A DNA stretch of 32,155 nucleotides, from NCBI GenBank assembly GCA_002409965.1, contig DHON01000008.1, positions 1 through 32,155 of the forward strand, written 5' to 3'. The translations under genes were made by a program, and so were the position numbers. Source of the DNA: Firmicutes bacterium UBA5389 (lineage in GTDB: Bacteria > Bacillota > DTU025). Below the pieces are notes generated by a model. It saw only the letters and a program-made list of their open reading frames with translations. It had not been told where the DNA came from and made no database searches. Position 1 is the stretch's first letter. Each line of letters starts with the position of its first letter. Below, piece by piece: positions 15,904-24,623 of the stretch.

Positions 15904-16620
15904 CTACGCCCCGATGTCCTGCCCCAGGTAGGCGCGCCTGACCGCTTCGTCGTGCAGCAGGTCCTCTCCTTTTCCCTGCAGGACTATGCTTCCGGACTCC
16001 ATCACGTAGCCGTAGTCGGCGATGGCCAGGGCTGCCTGGGCGTTCTGCTCTATCAGGAGCAGGGTGACGCCTTCTCGGTGGATCTCCCAAATGACGCGGA
16101 ACACCTCTTCCACGAGGATCGGGGCGAGGCCCAGCGACGGTTCGTCCATGAGAAGAAGCGACGGTCTCGCCATCAAGCCTCTGGCTATGGCGAGCATTTG
16201 CTGCTCGCCGCCGGACAGGGTTCCGCCTTTCTGAGAGGCGCGTTCTTTGAGCCTCGGGAAGAGGCTGAACACACGCTCCTGGTCGCGGGCGATCTCGTCC
16301 TGGTCGGTTCGGGTGAACGCGCCGAGACGGAGGTTTTCCATGACTGTGAGGTCGGGGAAGATCTGTCGTCCTTCAGGCACCATGCTTATGCCCATCTGGA
16401 CTATCCGAGTCACGCTCATGTCGAGTAGGTTTCGCTCCTTGAAGCGAAGCTCACCGGAGGACGGCCTCTTGAGCCCGCAGATCGTCCTGAGCAGGGTGCT
16501 CTTTCCGGCGCCGTTGGAGCCCACCAAGGTGATCAGAGCACCCTGGGGCACGGTGAGCGACACTCCCTTTATGGCGTGGATTCCATCGTAGTACACCTGG
16601 ATATCCTTAAGCTCTAGCAA
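15904..16620 (-). CDS. livF: Branched-chain amino acid ABC transporter ATPase LivF
   Basis: One of the two ATPases of a LIV-type (HAAT) amino acid importer, at the inner face of the membrane. Walker A GSNGAGKST is at residues 34-42, the signature LSGGEQQMLAIARGL and Walker B LLLMDEPSLGLAP follow, and the switch His region is LLIEQN. The short length of 238 residues and 'LLEVxNIxxYYDGIHALKGVSL'-like start are typical of LivF rather than LivG. Its start lies within the last 14 nt of livG, so the pair is translationally coupled. It is the last gene of the minus-strand liv operon. Confidence 0.96.
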   Translation of the reverse strand: MLELKDIQVYYDGIHAIKGVSLTVPQGALITLVGSNGAGKSTLLRTICGLKRPSSGELRFKERNLLDMSVTRIVQMGISMVPEGRQIFPDLTVMENLRLGAFTRTDQDEIARDQERVFSLFPRLKERASQKGGTLSGGEQQMLAIARGLMARPSLLLMDEPSLGLAPILVEEVFRVIWEIHREGVTLLLIEQNAQAALAIADYGYVMESGSIVLQGKGEDLLHDEAVRRAYLGQDIGA

Positions 16621-17452
16621 CTGCTCCGCCCCCCAGATAGGCTTTGATTACCCTATCGTTACGCTGGATCTCATCGGGCGTCCCCTCGGCGATGGTGTCG
16701 CCGTGGTCGAGAACGGTCATGCGCTCGCAGATGCCCATCACTACTTTCATCTCATGCTCTATCAGGAGTATGGTGAGACTGAACCTGTTACGGATATCGG
16801 TGATGAGGCGCATTAGGTCCTCGGTCTCTGCCGGGTTCATCCCTGCTGCCGGCTCATCCAGCAGGAGGACTGCGGGCTTTGTGGCCAGGGCCCGCGCGAT
16901 TTCCAGGCGGCGCTGCCGGCCGTACGGGAGCGCGCTGGCGCGGTAGTGGGAGACGCCTGCAAGGCCGATCTCCTCAAGGAGCTGTGCGGCTGTTGCAGCC
17001 ATCTGCGTTTCTTCCGCCCTGTGTCGAGGCAGCGCCAGCATGGCCTGTGCGAGGTTGGCCTCGCGCCTCAGATGCAGGCCGACCAGGACGTTGTCGAGGA
17101 CTGTGAGGTTGCGGAAGAGTCGGATATTCTGAAAAGTTCGGGCGATGCCGCTGCGCGCGATGCGGTCCGGGCTTAAGCCGGTTACGTCCACGCCGAAGAG
17201 CTTGACAGCTCCGGCGGACGGGCGCAGAACGCCGGAGACGATGTTGAACACAGTGGTCTTGCCGGCCCCGTTGGGTCCTATCAACCCGTACAGGGCGCCT
17301 TTAGGCACGCGTAGGTTGAAACCGTCTACCGCTGTGAGCCCGCCGAACCTCATTGTGACGCTTTCGCAGGCCAGCGCGGGAAGGTCTGCGCTGGGCGCGC
17401 TGTCAGTGCCGGGTGCGCCGTTTGCGTCGAATGCGTCATTTGTGTCGAGCAT
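16607..17452 (-). CDS. livG: Branched-chain amino acid ABC transporter ATPase LivG
   Basis: Second ATPase of the LIV importer. Walker A GPNGAGKTT lies at residues 59-67, with LPYGRQRRLEIARAL as the signature, LLLDEPAAGMNPAET as Walker B, and the LivG-type C-terminal segment (GDTIAEGTPDEIQRNDRVIKAYLG). A Gln-loop region with SGIARTFQNIRLF is also typical. Compared with most LivG proteins it has about 25 extra N-terminal residues rich in Asp, Ala, Gly and Pro before the first beta-strand. Its start follows the livM stop by 6 nt; no start codon closer to the domain is preceded by a good site. Confidence 0.95.
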   Translation of the reverse strand: MLDTNDAFDANGAPGTDSAPSADLPALACESVTMRFGGLTAVDGFNLRVPKGALYGLIGPNGAGKTTVFNIVSGVLRPSAGAVKLFGVDVTGLSPDRIARSGIARTFQNIRLFRNLTVLDNVLVGLHLRREANLAQAMLALPRHRAEETQMAATAAQLLEEIGLAGVSHYRASALPYGRQRRLEIARALATKPAVLLLDEPAAGMNPAETEDLMRLITDIRNRFSLTILLIEHEMKVVMGICERMTVLDHGDTIAEGTPDEIQRNDRVIKAYLGGGAVARA

Positions 17453-17458
17453 GTGTCT

Positions 17459-18535
17459 CTACCCCTGTTTGCTCGTATTTGTGCGGTCCAGTCCGGCCGC
17501 AAGCCTCTTGACCCGGTCAAGTGAGAACTCTCTGTCTCCCATGAACCCTTTGGGATAGAAGAGTATGACTATCATCAGTGCGACTGAGAACACTACCATT
17601 CGCATGCCCGGGACCCCCGGGATAGCCAGTCCCAGGATCACCCTGGGCTCTTCGAGCGCGCGAAATGCCTCCATGGCGATGGTTACGGCGGCTGCGGAGA
17701 TGACTGTGCCCGTGATGCTGCCGAGGCCTCCGAGAACCGCCATCATCAGGACAGTGAAGGTCAGCGGGAACCTGAACATGTTCGGGTCGATGGTGGTTAT
17801 GAGGTTTCCGAGGAGCCCTCCGCCTACACCTGCCATCATGGCGGACATGACAAACGCTAGGTTCTTGTGGAAGAAGAGATTGACCCCCATGGCCTCCGCC
17901 GCCACCTCGTCGTCGCGAATGGCTTTCAGGGCCCGCCCGTAGGTAGTGCGCATGAGCCTCACCATGACGGCGATGCATACTAGAGCAAAGCCCCAGCTCC
18001 AAAGCAAGTTCGTGTGGGGCGGGATGCCTTTGAGGCCCAGCGCCCCGTTGGTAATCGGCACGATGTTGGTGAACACGATGCGGATGATCTCGGCAAACCC
18101 CAAGGTGGTGATGGCCAGGTAGTCTCCGCGGAAGCGTATGGCAGGGGCGCCAACGAGGAAACCTACGATCCCCGACACAACGGCTGCCATGAGCAGGGCG
18201 GGCAGAAATCCCCACTGGATCGAGTTGAGGGGGTATATCAAAGGCTGAATGAAGAAGACTGCCTGCTTTACCGCCGGAGACATGGTGAGAAGCGCTGTCG
18301 TGTAGGCGCCTACAGCCATGAAACCGGCGATCCCCAAGGAGAACTGGCCCGTGAATCCGTTGCAAAGGTTAAGGCCGAGGGTTATGCCGATGTAGATGCC
18401 GCAGAGGTTGAGGATGCGGACGGTGTAGGCGTCCCAATGCTCCTGGCCCCACGAAAGGACCAGGAAGAAGAGGATGAGCGCTCCGCAGACGACCGCTATC
18501 TTCAGTAGGGGGTGAACGGCTCTCTGTTCCGCCAT
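17459..18535 (-). CDS. livM: Branched-chain amino acid ABC transporter permease LivM
   Basis: Membrane subunit of the LIV importer, about ten hydrophobic segments. Family landmarks are NLCGIYIGITLGLNLCNGFTGQFSLG, IRFRGDYLAITTLGFAEIIRI and GRALKAIRDDEVAAEAMGVN, the last being the ATPase-docking loop. About 358 residues, usual for LivM. The ATG at 18535 is preferred; a GTG directly before it at 18538 is equally possible because the ribosome binding site is weak (GAAAG). The livH stop is only about 10 nt upstream, so coupling with livH is likely. Confidence 0.95.
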   Translation of the reverse strand: MAEQRAVHPLLKIAVVCGALILFFLVLSWGQEHWDAYTVRILNLCGIYIGITLGLNLCNGFTGQFSLGIAGFMAVGAYTTALLTMSPAVKQAVFFIQPLIYPLNSIQWGFLPALLMAAVVSGIVGFLVGAPAIRFRGDYLAITTLGFAEIIRIVFTNIVPITNGALGLKGIPPHTNLLWSWGFALVCIAVMVRLMRTTYGRALKAIRDDEVAAEAMGVNLFFHKNLAFVMSAMMAGVGGGLLGNLITTIDPNMFRFPLTFTVLMMAVLGGLGSITGTVISAAAVTIAMEAFRALEEPRVILGLAIPGVPGMRMVVFSVALMIVILFYPKGFMGDREFSLDRVKRLAAGLDRTNTSKQG

Positions 18536-18545
18536 CACGCTTTCA

Positions 18546-19439
18546 TCACACTTTCACCCTTTGTTTGTCGCCAAGTAGGCCTGTCGGTCGGACCAGGAGG
18601 ATTAGTATCAGGACGACGAAAGCGAAGGCGTCCCTGTATCCGGCAAGCCCCGGAAGGAAGGCCACCAACATGATCTCGCCAAAACCGAGTATGAACCCGC
18701 CCAGCACCGCTCCGCTTATGTTGCCGATGCCCCCGAACACGGCGGCTATGAAACACTTGAGGCCTGGAAAGAGGCCCATGTTCGGGTTTATCTCCGCGAA
18801 CCTGAGGCCCCACATGATGCCGCCTACTGCTGCAAGGGCCGAGCCGATGGCGAAGGTGATGGAGATCGCGCGGTCGACGTCTACGCCCATGAGGCGGGTT
18901 GTGTCGAAGTCCCACTGGGCGGCCCTCATGGCAAGGCCGGTCTTTGTCTTGTAGACAATGTAGTTGAGCGCGACGAGGAGGATGGCTGTGAGCAACGGGA
19001 TGACGAAGAAGAGCGCCACTACTCTAACTCCTCCGAGCTCGATGGGGACCTGGAAGATGGGAGGCCGATAGAAGGTCTTCGGCCTCCCGCCGAATATGAC
19101 TAGACCCAAGTTGGCCATGAGGAACGACACGCCTATGGCGGAGATCAGTGCGGAGATCCGCGGCGCGTCCCTGAGGGGCCTGTAGGCGGCGCGTTCGATG
19201 ACCACCCCCAGCAGCGCGGTGAGGACGATTGCCACGACAAACGCGACCTGCCATGGGAGCGCGAAGATCGCCGTTCCGTAGAAGGCAAAGTAGGTGCTGA
19301 TCATGAAGATCTCGCCGTGCGCGAAGTTGATGAGCCTCAGGATGCCGTAGACCATGGTGTAGCCTATGGCAAGCAATGCATAGAGACTGCCCAATGTGAT
19401 CCCGTTTGCCGCGTTCTGCAGGAAGATCTCCAAAGTCAC
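18546..19439 (-). CDS. livH: Branched-chain amino acid ABC transporter permease LivH
   Basis: Membrane subunit paired with LivM. It begins NAANGITLGSLYALLAIGYTMVYGILRLINFAHGEIFM, the best-conserved LivH stretch, and carries RPLRDAPRISALISAIGVS and GLAMRAAQWDFDTTRLMGVDVDRAI (ATPase-docking loop) and GGFILGFGEIM. GTG 19439 is chosen because AGGAGG (19455 down to 19450) stands 10 nt before it; the TTG at 19448 would be only 1 nt from that site. 297 residues is normal. It follows livK by about 60 nt. Confidence 0.94.
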   Translation of the reverse strand: MTLEIFLQNAANGITLGSLYALLAIGYTMVYGILRLINFAHGEIFMISTYFAFYGTAIFALPWQVAFVVAIVLTALLGVVIERAAYRPLRDAPRISALISAIGVSFLMANLGLVIFGGRPKTFYRPPIFQVPIELGGVRVVALFFVIPLLTAILLVALNYIVYKTKTGLAMRAAQWDFDTTRLMGVDVDRAISITFAIGSALAAVGGIMWGLRFAEINPNMGLFPGLKCFIAAVFGGIGNISGAVLGGFILGFGEIMLVAFLPGLAGYRDAFAFVVLILILLVRPTGLLGDKQRVKV

Positions 19440-19502
19440 CGTTGTCAAGCCTCCTGTCGGAAACTCCGCCGCGATCCGGCCTCTGCAGGCTCTGCCTCGC
19501 GC

Positions 19503-20648
19503 CTAGCGCGGGTGCACTACGTCGACCAGCTTGAACTGGCCGTCCTTGACTACCAGCACTACCGCGCTCTTCGTAGCATCGCCGTTGGCGTCCAGGGTGA
19601 TGATGCCGGTCGCGCCTACAAAGTCCTTAGTTTCGGCCATGGCATCGCGGATGGCCTTGGGGTTGGATGAACCCGCGCGCTCTATGGCGTCGAGAACCAG
19701 GTTGTAGCAGTCGTATCCAAGGGCTGCGAAGGTGTTCGGGGCGGTTTTGAACCTGGCCTTGTATAGGGCTACGAACCTCTCGGAGGCCGGGGTTACAGGG
19801 GCGTCGGCGCTATAGTGGGTGCTGAAGTAGACGCCTTCGACGTTCTTTCCGCCTATCTCGATGAACTCTGGCGCTTCAAAGGTGTCGCCGCCGAGAAAGG
19901 GCATCTTGAGCCCCAGCGAGCGGGCCTGGGTGACGAGGACCGCTGCATCGGCGTAGTAGCCGGGGGCGAATACGACATCGGGCTTGGCATTGGCCACGTA
20001 CGTGAGTTGAGCGGTGTAGTCGCGGTCGCCGGTCTGGTACGAGGTGAAAGCGATGATGGATTTCGGGTCTTCGGTCAGCTCGTTAAAGGCCTGTCTGAAG
20101 AAGTTTGCAAGGCCCACTGCGTAGTCCTGCGCGATGTCCTGGATGATCGCGGCCTTGCGGGCGCCCAGTTTGTCGTAGGCGAACTGCGCCATCACGCGAC
20201 CCTGGAATGGGTCGATGAAGCAGGCGCGGAAGTAGTAGTCGTTACCCAGGGTGACCAGGGGGTTTGTCGGGGAGCATCCCATTACCGGGACCTTGGCTGC
20301 CTGCGCCACCGGACCGCCCGACATGGACAGGGCGCTTCCGTAGCTGCCGATGATAGCGCAGACCTTGTCTTTCTGGATCAGTCGCGTGACCGCGGTGGCG
20401 GCTTCAACTTTGTCGCTGCGGTTGTCCACCAGGATGACTCTGACCGGAAGTCCGAGGACCTTCGGCCTCTGCTCTTGGGCGAGTTGGATTCCCTCCATGG
20501 TCATCTGCCCGCCCGCGGCCATGGCCCCGGTCATGGGTTCGTAGACGCCGATTCTGATTTCCGTTTCGCTCGCCGCGGCCGCGATGCCGCACATGCTCAC
20601 TAGGGCCGCGCAGAACAACACCATCATCAATCGCCTATGCAGTGCCAT
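19503..20648 (-). CDS. livK: Branched-chain amino acid ABC transporter binding protein LivK
   Basis: Substrate-capture protein of the LIV importer. The signal peptide (MALHRRLMMVLFCAALVSMC...AAA) is cleaved near ASETEIRIG; the cysteines are not in a proper lipobox, so it should be a soluble periplasmic protein. The mature part has IRIGVYEPMTGAMAAGGQMTMEGI, GSYGSALSMSGGPVAQAAKVP and PFLGGDTFEAPEF, as in Leu/Ile/Val-binding family members. 381 residues is normal. ATG 20648 has AAGGAGG (about 20663-20657) a few bases upstream. It heads the operon and is transcribed away from the XRE-cupin regulator. The ligand could be an amino acid, amide or another small carboxylate; branched-chain amino acids are the family default only. 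Confidence 0.94.
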   Translation of the reverse strand: MALHRRLMMVLFCAALVSMCGIAAAASETEIRIGVYEPMTGAMAAGGQMTMEGIQLAQEQRPKVLGLPVRVILVDNRSDKVEAATAVTRLIQKDKVCAIIGSYGSALSMSGGPVAQAAKVPVMGCSPTNPLVTLGNDYYFRACFIDPFQGRVMAQFAYDKLGARKAAIIQDIAQDYAVGLANFFRQAFNELTEDPKSIIAFTSYQTGDRDYTAQLTYVANAKPDVVFAPGYYADAAVLVTQARSLGLKMPFLGGDTFEAPEFIEIGGKNVEGVYFSTHYSADAPVTPASERFVALYKARFKTAPNTFAALGYDCYNLVLDAIERAGSSNPKAIRDAMAETKDFVGATGIITLDANGDATKSAVVLVVKDGQFKLVDVVHPR

Positions 20649-20943
20649 CTGGGAAACCTCCTTATACTCAGATACTCAGATCGTGCTGGTTCCATGCCGC
20701 GCTTCCCAGCGGTGATGGGAAGACCCGAGATGCACGCGCCATGCATGATTACCTGTAGTATAGCAAAGAGAGGATGTATAGGCTAGTAGTACCATATGAA
20801 ATGTATGTTATGGGGAAATACTAAGGATATCGTAGAGACTCGAGGCGAATGAAATCCGAGATTCCTGCTTCCGCACGAGAAGGAATCTTTTCACTCACAG
20901 CGAAATACCTCATTAAAGTGAAATCCATCTCGGAGGTGTATCA
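20649..20943. promoter_or_regulatory. Divergent liv / peptide-operon control region
   Basis: No gene in these 295 bases. On the minus strand TGCTATACT (20765 down to 20757) is an extended -10 element suited to livK. On the plus strand, two inverted-repeat pairs lie just upstream of the regulator gene: AGATTCCT (20859-20866) with AGGAATCT (20881-20888), and TTTCACT (20889-20895) with AGTGAAA (20917-20923). TGAAATCC occurs twice as a direct repeat. The composition is notably more AT-rich than the flanking genes. They are likely binding sites of the XRE-cupin regulator or its RNA polymerase promoter, but individual assignments are uncertain. Confidence 0.55.
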
Positions 20944-21669
20944 ATGACCAACGCCGATCACATGGGCAGTGATGAAGAGGTGTTGCTTGGGGCGGCGATA
21001 CGCGAGCTGAGAGCGCAAAAGGGTATGACCATCGAGGAATTGGCGGCAGCAGCGCAGCTCAGCACGGGGCTGATAAGCAAAATCGAACGGGATCTTGGTA
21101 ACCCGTCTATCAGCTCGCTCAGGAAGATCTCTAAAGCGCTCGGCGTTCCAACGGCGTTCTTCTTTGCCAGGGAGCCAGGGACTCATGACGATCAGGTATC
21201 CTACAACAACAAGCGCGTCTATGCATACCCGCGTTCTCGAGTATCGTATACCGCCCTCGTATCGCCTGTGTCCGATGATGTCAAGTTCTTCATGATCGAG
21301 GCGATGCCGGGGGCTCGCGGAGGAACGGAGGCCGTGTGTCACCAGGGATTTGAGCAGGGCATGGTGGTCGAAGGATGTCTGGAAGTGATAGTGGGCGATC
21401 GGGTTTTCAACCTTGGCGCGCTCGACACCATATCCTTTCCCAGCACGGTACCTCACATGTGGATCAACAGAGGAAACGAGAGGTGCAGGTCTGTTTGGGC
21501 CATCACCACCAAGCACCCGCTGTCGATGTTCTCGTCTGATTCCGGCGCCGAGACCGACGGGACTGGCTGTGCAGCCGGGGTCGGGATCGTCGGCGATGCT
21601 GACGCAAAGACAGACGTCCAAACGGTGATCTTGAAACACTCGTCGGAAAGCGAGAGGAATGGTTCATGA
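20944..21669 (+). CDS. XRE-family regulator with cupin sensor domain
   Basis: DNA-binding regulator, first gene of the peptide operon. Residues about 14-68 are an XRE helix-turn-helix (AAIRELRAQKGMTIEELA and STGLISKIERDLGNPSISSL), followed by a cupin_2 beta-barrel about residues 115-190 (EQGMVVEGCLEVIVGDRVFNLG and PHMWINRG). This layout is shared with PuuR-type regulators of amine/amino acid catabolism, with the cupin sensing a small ligand. The C-terminal 45 residues are low-complexity and have no family counterpart known to me. ATG 20944 has CGGAGGTG about 7 nt upstream. The stop overlaps the next gene by 4 nt (ATGA). Divergent from livK, it may control both operons. Confidence 0.92.
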   Translation: MTNADHMGSDEEVLLGAAIRELRAQKGMTIEELAAAAQLSTGLISKIERDLGNPSISSLRKISKALGVPTAFFFAREPGTHDDQVSYNNKRVYAYPRSRVSYTALVSPVSDDVKFFMIEAMPGARGGTEAVCHQGFEQGMVVEGCLEVIVGDRVFNLGALDTISFPSTVPHMWINRGNERCRSVWAITTKHPLSMFSSDSGAETDGTGCAAGVGIVGDADAKTDVQTVILKHSSESERNGS

Positions 21670-23018
21670 CTTGTCGCGATGCCTTGACACATGCCGCCGA
21701 CAATGAGGAGCGATATGTCGACGACCTGAAGACGCTTCTGCGCATACCGAGTGTATCCGCCGATCCAGCCGGAGTCTCCGAGTGTGTGGAGTTTCTGTCG
21801 GCTCACCTCATGGGCATGGGTATGACAGTCAGTGTCTTCAAAACCGAACGCAATCCGATAATTGTGGGCGAGCTTAAGGGGACGTCTCCCAGGACCGTCC
21901 TGTTTTACGGGCACTATGATGTGCAGCCGCCTGATCCCATTGAGGCGTGGGAACACCCTCCGTTCGCGGCTTGCGAATGCGATGGCCGCATCTATGCTCG
22001 GGGCGCAGTGGACGACAAAGGCAATTTCTTCTGCATCGTTAAGGCCATTCAGAGCTATGTGGAGACGGCTGGGTCTCTTCCATGCAGCGTCAAGTTCGTT
22101 CTCGAGGGTGAGGAGGAGATGGGTAGCGAGAGCATTGCGGATTTCGTGCCCCAGAACCTCCAGCTCCTGAGGTGCGACGACATGGTGTGGTTCGACGGAG
22201 GCATCCATGCGGATGGTCGGCCGGAAGTATGTCTTGGCATGAAAGGAATGGCTTATGTAGAGCTGAGTGTGGAATCGGCCGTGCGGGATCTGCATTCGGG
22301 GAAGGCGCCATTGGTCGACAATGCTGCGTGGCGACTGGTCTGGGCGCTACGCTCGTTGTATGGGCCGGATCAGCGAATCGCCATTCCCGGGTTCTACGAT
22401 GATGTGGTCGGCCCCAGCCCCAGCGATGCCCGGCTCATTGCCGGGTCCCGTTTGACGGCCCAGGACATTCTGAAGGACTGGACGATACAGCGCCTGCGCG
22501 ATGGATACGAGGGTTTGCCCGGGGACGAACTCCTGAAGAGACTGTATTTCGAGCCCACGTGCACCATCTGCGGGATAACCACAGGCTATCAGGGACCCGG
22601 CTCGAAAACGGTTATTCCTCACACCGCTCGGGCCAAGGTCGACTTCCGCCTAGTGCCCAAGCAGGACCCTGGCGACATCATCGCCAAGCTCAGGTCGCAC
22701 CTTTGCCGACAGGGGTTCGGTGATGTAGAGGTGAGCGTGGATTCGGCCATGCCTGCCTCCAAGAGCGATCCAGACGCGGATGTGGTGCGCAAGATGCTCG
22801 ATGTGATGCGATCCAGTTACGGCCAGCCTGTGGTGAAGCCGATCGTAGAAGGCTCTGGCCCGGGATGCGTGTTCGAGCAGCTTGGAGTCCCATACGTCTT
22901 TGCGAGGCTGGGTCCTGCCGAAGACCGGTCCCATTCTCCGAACGAGTACACTACGCGCGAGGCTTACCGGAAGGGAATAGCGACTGTCATCAGGTTGATT
23001 GCGGAGTATTCACACTAG
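21666..23018 (+). CDS. M20-family metallopeptidase (dipeptidase/acylase)
   Basis: Zinc-dependent exopeptidase acting in the cytosol on dipeptides or N-acyl amino acids. Metal and catalytic motifs are visible: GHYDVQP with H83 and D85, GAVDDKG with D116, and EGEEEMGS with the E149/E150 pair, then HSGK, IPHTARAKVDFRLVP and, at the end, SHSPNEY. The insertion domain between about residues 200 and 320 is the usual dimerisation region. 450 residues is normal for the M20A/dipeptidase type. Its start overlaps the regulator stop, so it is the first enzyme translated from the operon. With the Dpp importer downstream, imported dipeptides are the likely substrates; the exact specificity is unknown. Confidence 0.93.
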   Translation: MTCRDALTHAADNEERYVDDLKTLLRIPSVSADPAGVSECVEFLSAHLMGMGMTVSVFKTERNPIIVGELKGTSPRTVLFYGHYDVQPPDPIEAWEHPPFAACECDGRIYARGAVDDKGNFFCIVKAIQSYVETAGSLPCSVKFVLEGEEEMGSESIADFVPQNLQLLRCDDMVWFDGGIHADGRPEVCLGMKGMAYVELSVESAVRDLHSGKAPLVDNAAWRLVWALRSLYGPDQRIAIPGFYDDVVGPSPSDARLIAGSRLTAQDILKDWTIQRLRDGYEGLPGDELLKRLYFEPTCTICGITTGYQGPGSKTVIPHTARAKVDFRLVPKQDPGDIIAKLRSHLCRQGFGDVEVSVDSAMPASKSDPDADVVRKMLDVMRSSYGQPVVKPIVEGSGPGCVFEQLGVPYVFARLGPAEDRSHSPNEYTTREAYRKGIATVIRLIAEYSH

Positions 23019-23070
23019 TACGAATTCCAGCACAAGAAGTCAGTCTACCATCTAAGGGAGGAAGGTTTTC

Positions 23071-23757
23071 GTGGCTAAGGAGACAGGTTTCAAGATCTAC
23101 ACTTCAATTGAACGACCGGCAAAAGAAATCGTGGACCAGTATCGTGGTTTTGTCGCGGCCAACATATCGGACAGCATGGGCCGGCTCCACACTATGGACT
23201 ACCGTATCAACCCCGTGTACAAGCCCATGCGCAAGCTGTGCGGAACCGCCATCACTGTGCAGGCGAGGCCTGGCGACAACCTCCTTTCGCTCAAGGCGAT
23301 TGAAGTTGCCCAACCAGGAGATGTGATCGTCATAGCCGCGCAGGGCGACACATCGCTTTCCGTGTGGGGCGGGTTCATGAGCATGATGGCTGCCAAAAAG
23401 GGCGTTGCCGGGGTAGTCACTGACGGAGTGATCCGCGATGTGGAGCAGTCCCGAGAGGCAGACCTGCCCATCTACGCAGTGGGTGTAACTCCCGCGGCAC
23501 CTACCAAGGAAGGCACGGGCCAGATCAACACCTCGATTTCGTGCGGAGGGGTGGTCGTTGAGCCGGGCGATATCGTAGTCGGAGACGAAGACGGGGTCGT
23601 AGTCGTGCCCAGGCGCGAGGCTGAGGCTGTCGCTGAGAAGGTGCGGGATAGGATAGCCAAGGAAGACGCGTGGCTCAAGATCGTCGAGGGCGGCGGTTTC
23701 ATCGCCATAGGCTCGGCCGACGAGATCATCGCAGCCAAGAAGGCCGAGATCAAGTAA
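23071..23757 (+). CDS. RraA-like / HMG-aldolase-family protein
   Basis: This family includes RNase E inhibitors (RraA), 4-hydroxy-4-methyl-2-oxoglutarate aldolases and oxaloacetate decarboxylases. The conserved region is WGGFMSMMAAKKGVAGVVTDGVIRD, ending in R122 and D123, the metal/substrate pair of the aldolases, so a catalytic rather than RNase-binding role is favoured. 228 residues is usual. GTG 23071 has GGGAGGAAGG upstream. It sits in the middle of a peptide-catabolism operon between two hydrolases, so it may split or decarboxylate an oxo-acid made from the imported compound. Specific substrate unknown. Confidence 0.85.
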   Translation: MAKETGFKIYTSIERPAKEIVDQYRGFVAANISDSMGRLHTMDYRINPVYKPMRKLCGTAITVQARPGDNLLSLKAIEVAQPGDVIVIAAQGDTSLSVWGGFMSMMAAKKGVAGVVTDGVIRDVEQSREADLPIYAVGVTPAAPTKEGTGQINTSISCGGVVVEPGDIVVGDEDGVVVVPRREAEAVAEKVRDRIAKEDAWLKIVEGGGFIAIGSADEIIAAKKAEIK

Positions 23758-23780
23758 GTTATGAGAAGAGGTCTGCAATA

Positions 23781-24569
23781 ATGCGCACTTTTGAACTGGC
23801 CAAGCTGTCGTGGAAAGAAGCTGAAGAAGCGCTGGCCCAAAAGCCCGTAGTGTTGATCCCAATGGGCGCGGTGGAGCCTCATGGACCGCAGCTGCCTCTG
23901 GGCACTGACTACATGGTGGCGGAATACGTGGCGCTTGAGGCTGCCAAGCGATCCGGCAATGCGCTCGTGACGCCGACGATTCCATTTGGATACTGCGATG
24001 CGGTTGAAGACATACCGGGTGCGATCTCTCTTGATCCCGATACCCTGTCGATGGTAGTCGCGGATGTGGTATCGAACCTCGCCCTACACGGGGCGCAGAG
24101 GATAATCTTCGTCAACAACCATCGCTCCAACTCTGTGGCCCTTGGCTACATCGCCCGCAAACTGCGCCGGGAGATGGGCATTGAGATGGCAACGTATTTC
24201 CCATGGGGTGTCATCCAGGCGTTTTGTCCGCCGATGTATGAGAATTTCGCGGCAGTATTCGGCCATGGCGGAGAACCTGAGACGTCTGTGATGCAGTCTC
24301 TCTTCCCTGAGCATGTTCGCATGGACCTCGCTAAGGCCGACCAGTATCGAGACAAGTGGGGGATTCCTGCGAAGAGCACGTCTCAGCTGGACTTCCATGG
24401 CACTCCGATAGAGGTCTACCTGCAGTCGCAGGAGATCAGCGATACCGGCACCAGGGGTAATCCGCTGGCGGCATCGTCCGACAGGGGAAGGAAGATGGTG
24501 GATCAAGTCATCGAGCGCTTGGTCGAGTTCATCGAGGCGTTCCGGGACGCGCCGCTTCCGAACGAGTAG
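23781..24569 (+). CDS. Creatininase-family amidohydrolase
   Basis: Metal-dependent hydrolase related to creatinine amidohydrolase, which opens lactam/amide rings. The N-terminal motif GAVEPHGPQLPLGTDY supplies E32, H34 and D43 as metal ligands, a later GHGGEPETS (about residue 161) supplies further His/Glu, and VNNHRSN is another hallmark. 263 residues is typical. The start is ATG 23781, with AGAGG about 9 nt upstream; the longer frame upstream is antisense to nothing but lacks a site. Family members act on creatinine, on mycofactocin precursors and on formamidopyrimidines, so the substrate here cannot be named; opening a cyclic amide brought in by the importer is the best guess. Confidence 0.9.
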   Translation: MRTFELAKLSWKEAEEALAQKPVVLIPMGAVEPHGPQLPLGTDYMVAEYVALEAAKRSGNALVTPTIPFGYCDAVEDIPGAISLDPDTLSMVVADVVSNLALHGAQRIIFVNNHRSNSVALGYIARKLRREMGIEMATYFPWGVIQAFCPPMYENFAAVFGHGGEPETSVMQSLFPEHVRMDLAKADQYRDKWGIPAKSTSQLDFHGTPIEVYLQSQEISDTGTRGNPLAASSDRGRKMVDQVIERLVEFIEAFRDAPLPNE

Positions 24570-24623
24570 ACAATCACTCTGAGCTGGGTTTGGGGCGCGG
24601 AGGGAGAAGGGAGTGGATGGCAA

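Noticed and set aside
19815..20603. A 262-codon plus-strand open frame opposite livK
   Set aside because: Antisense of a clear livK gene with signal peptide; composition is a mirror of that gene.
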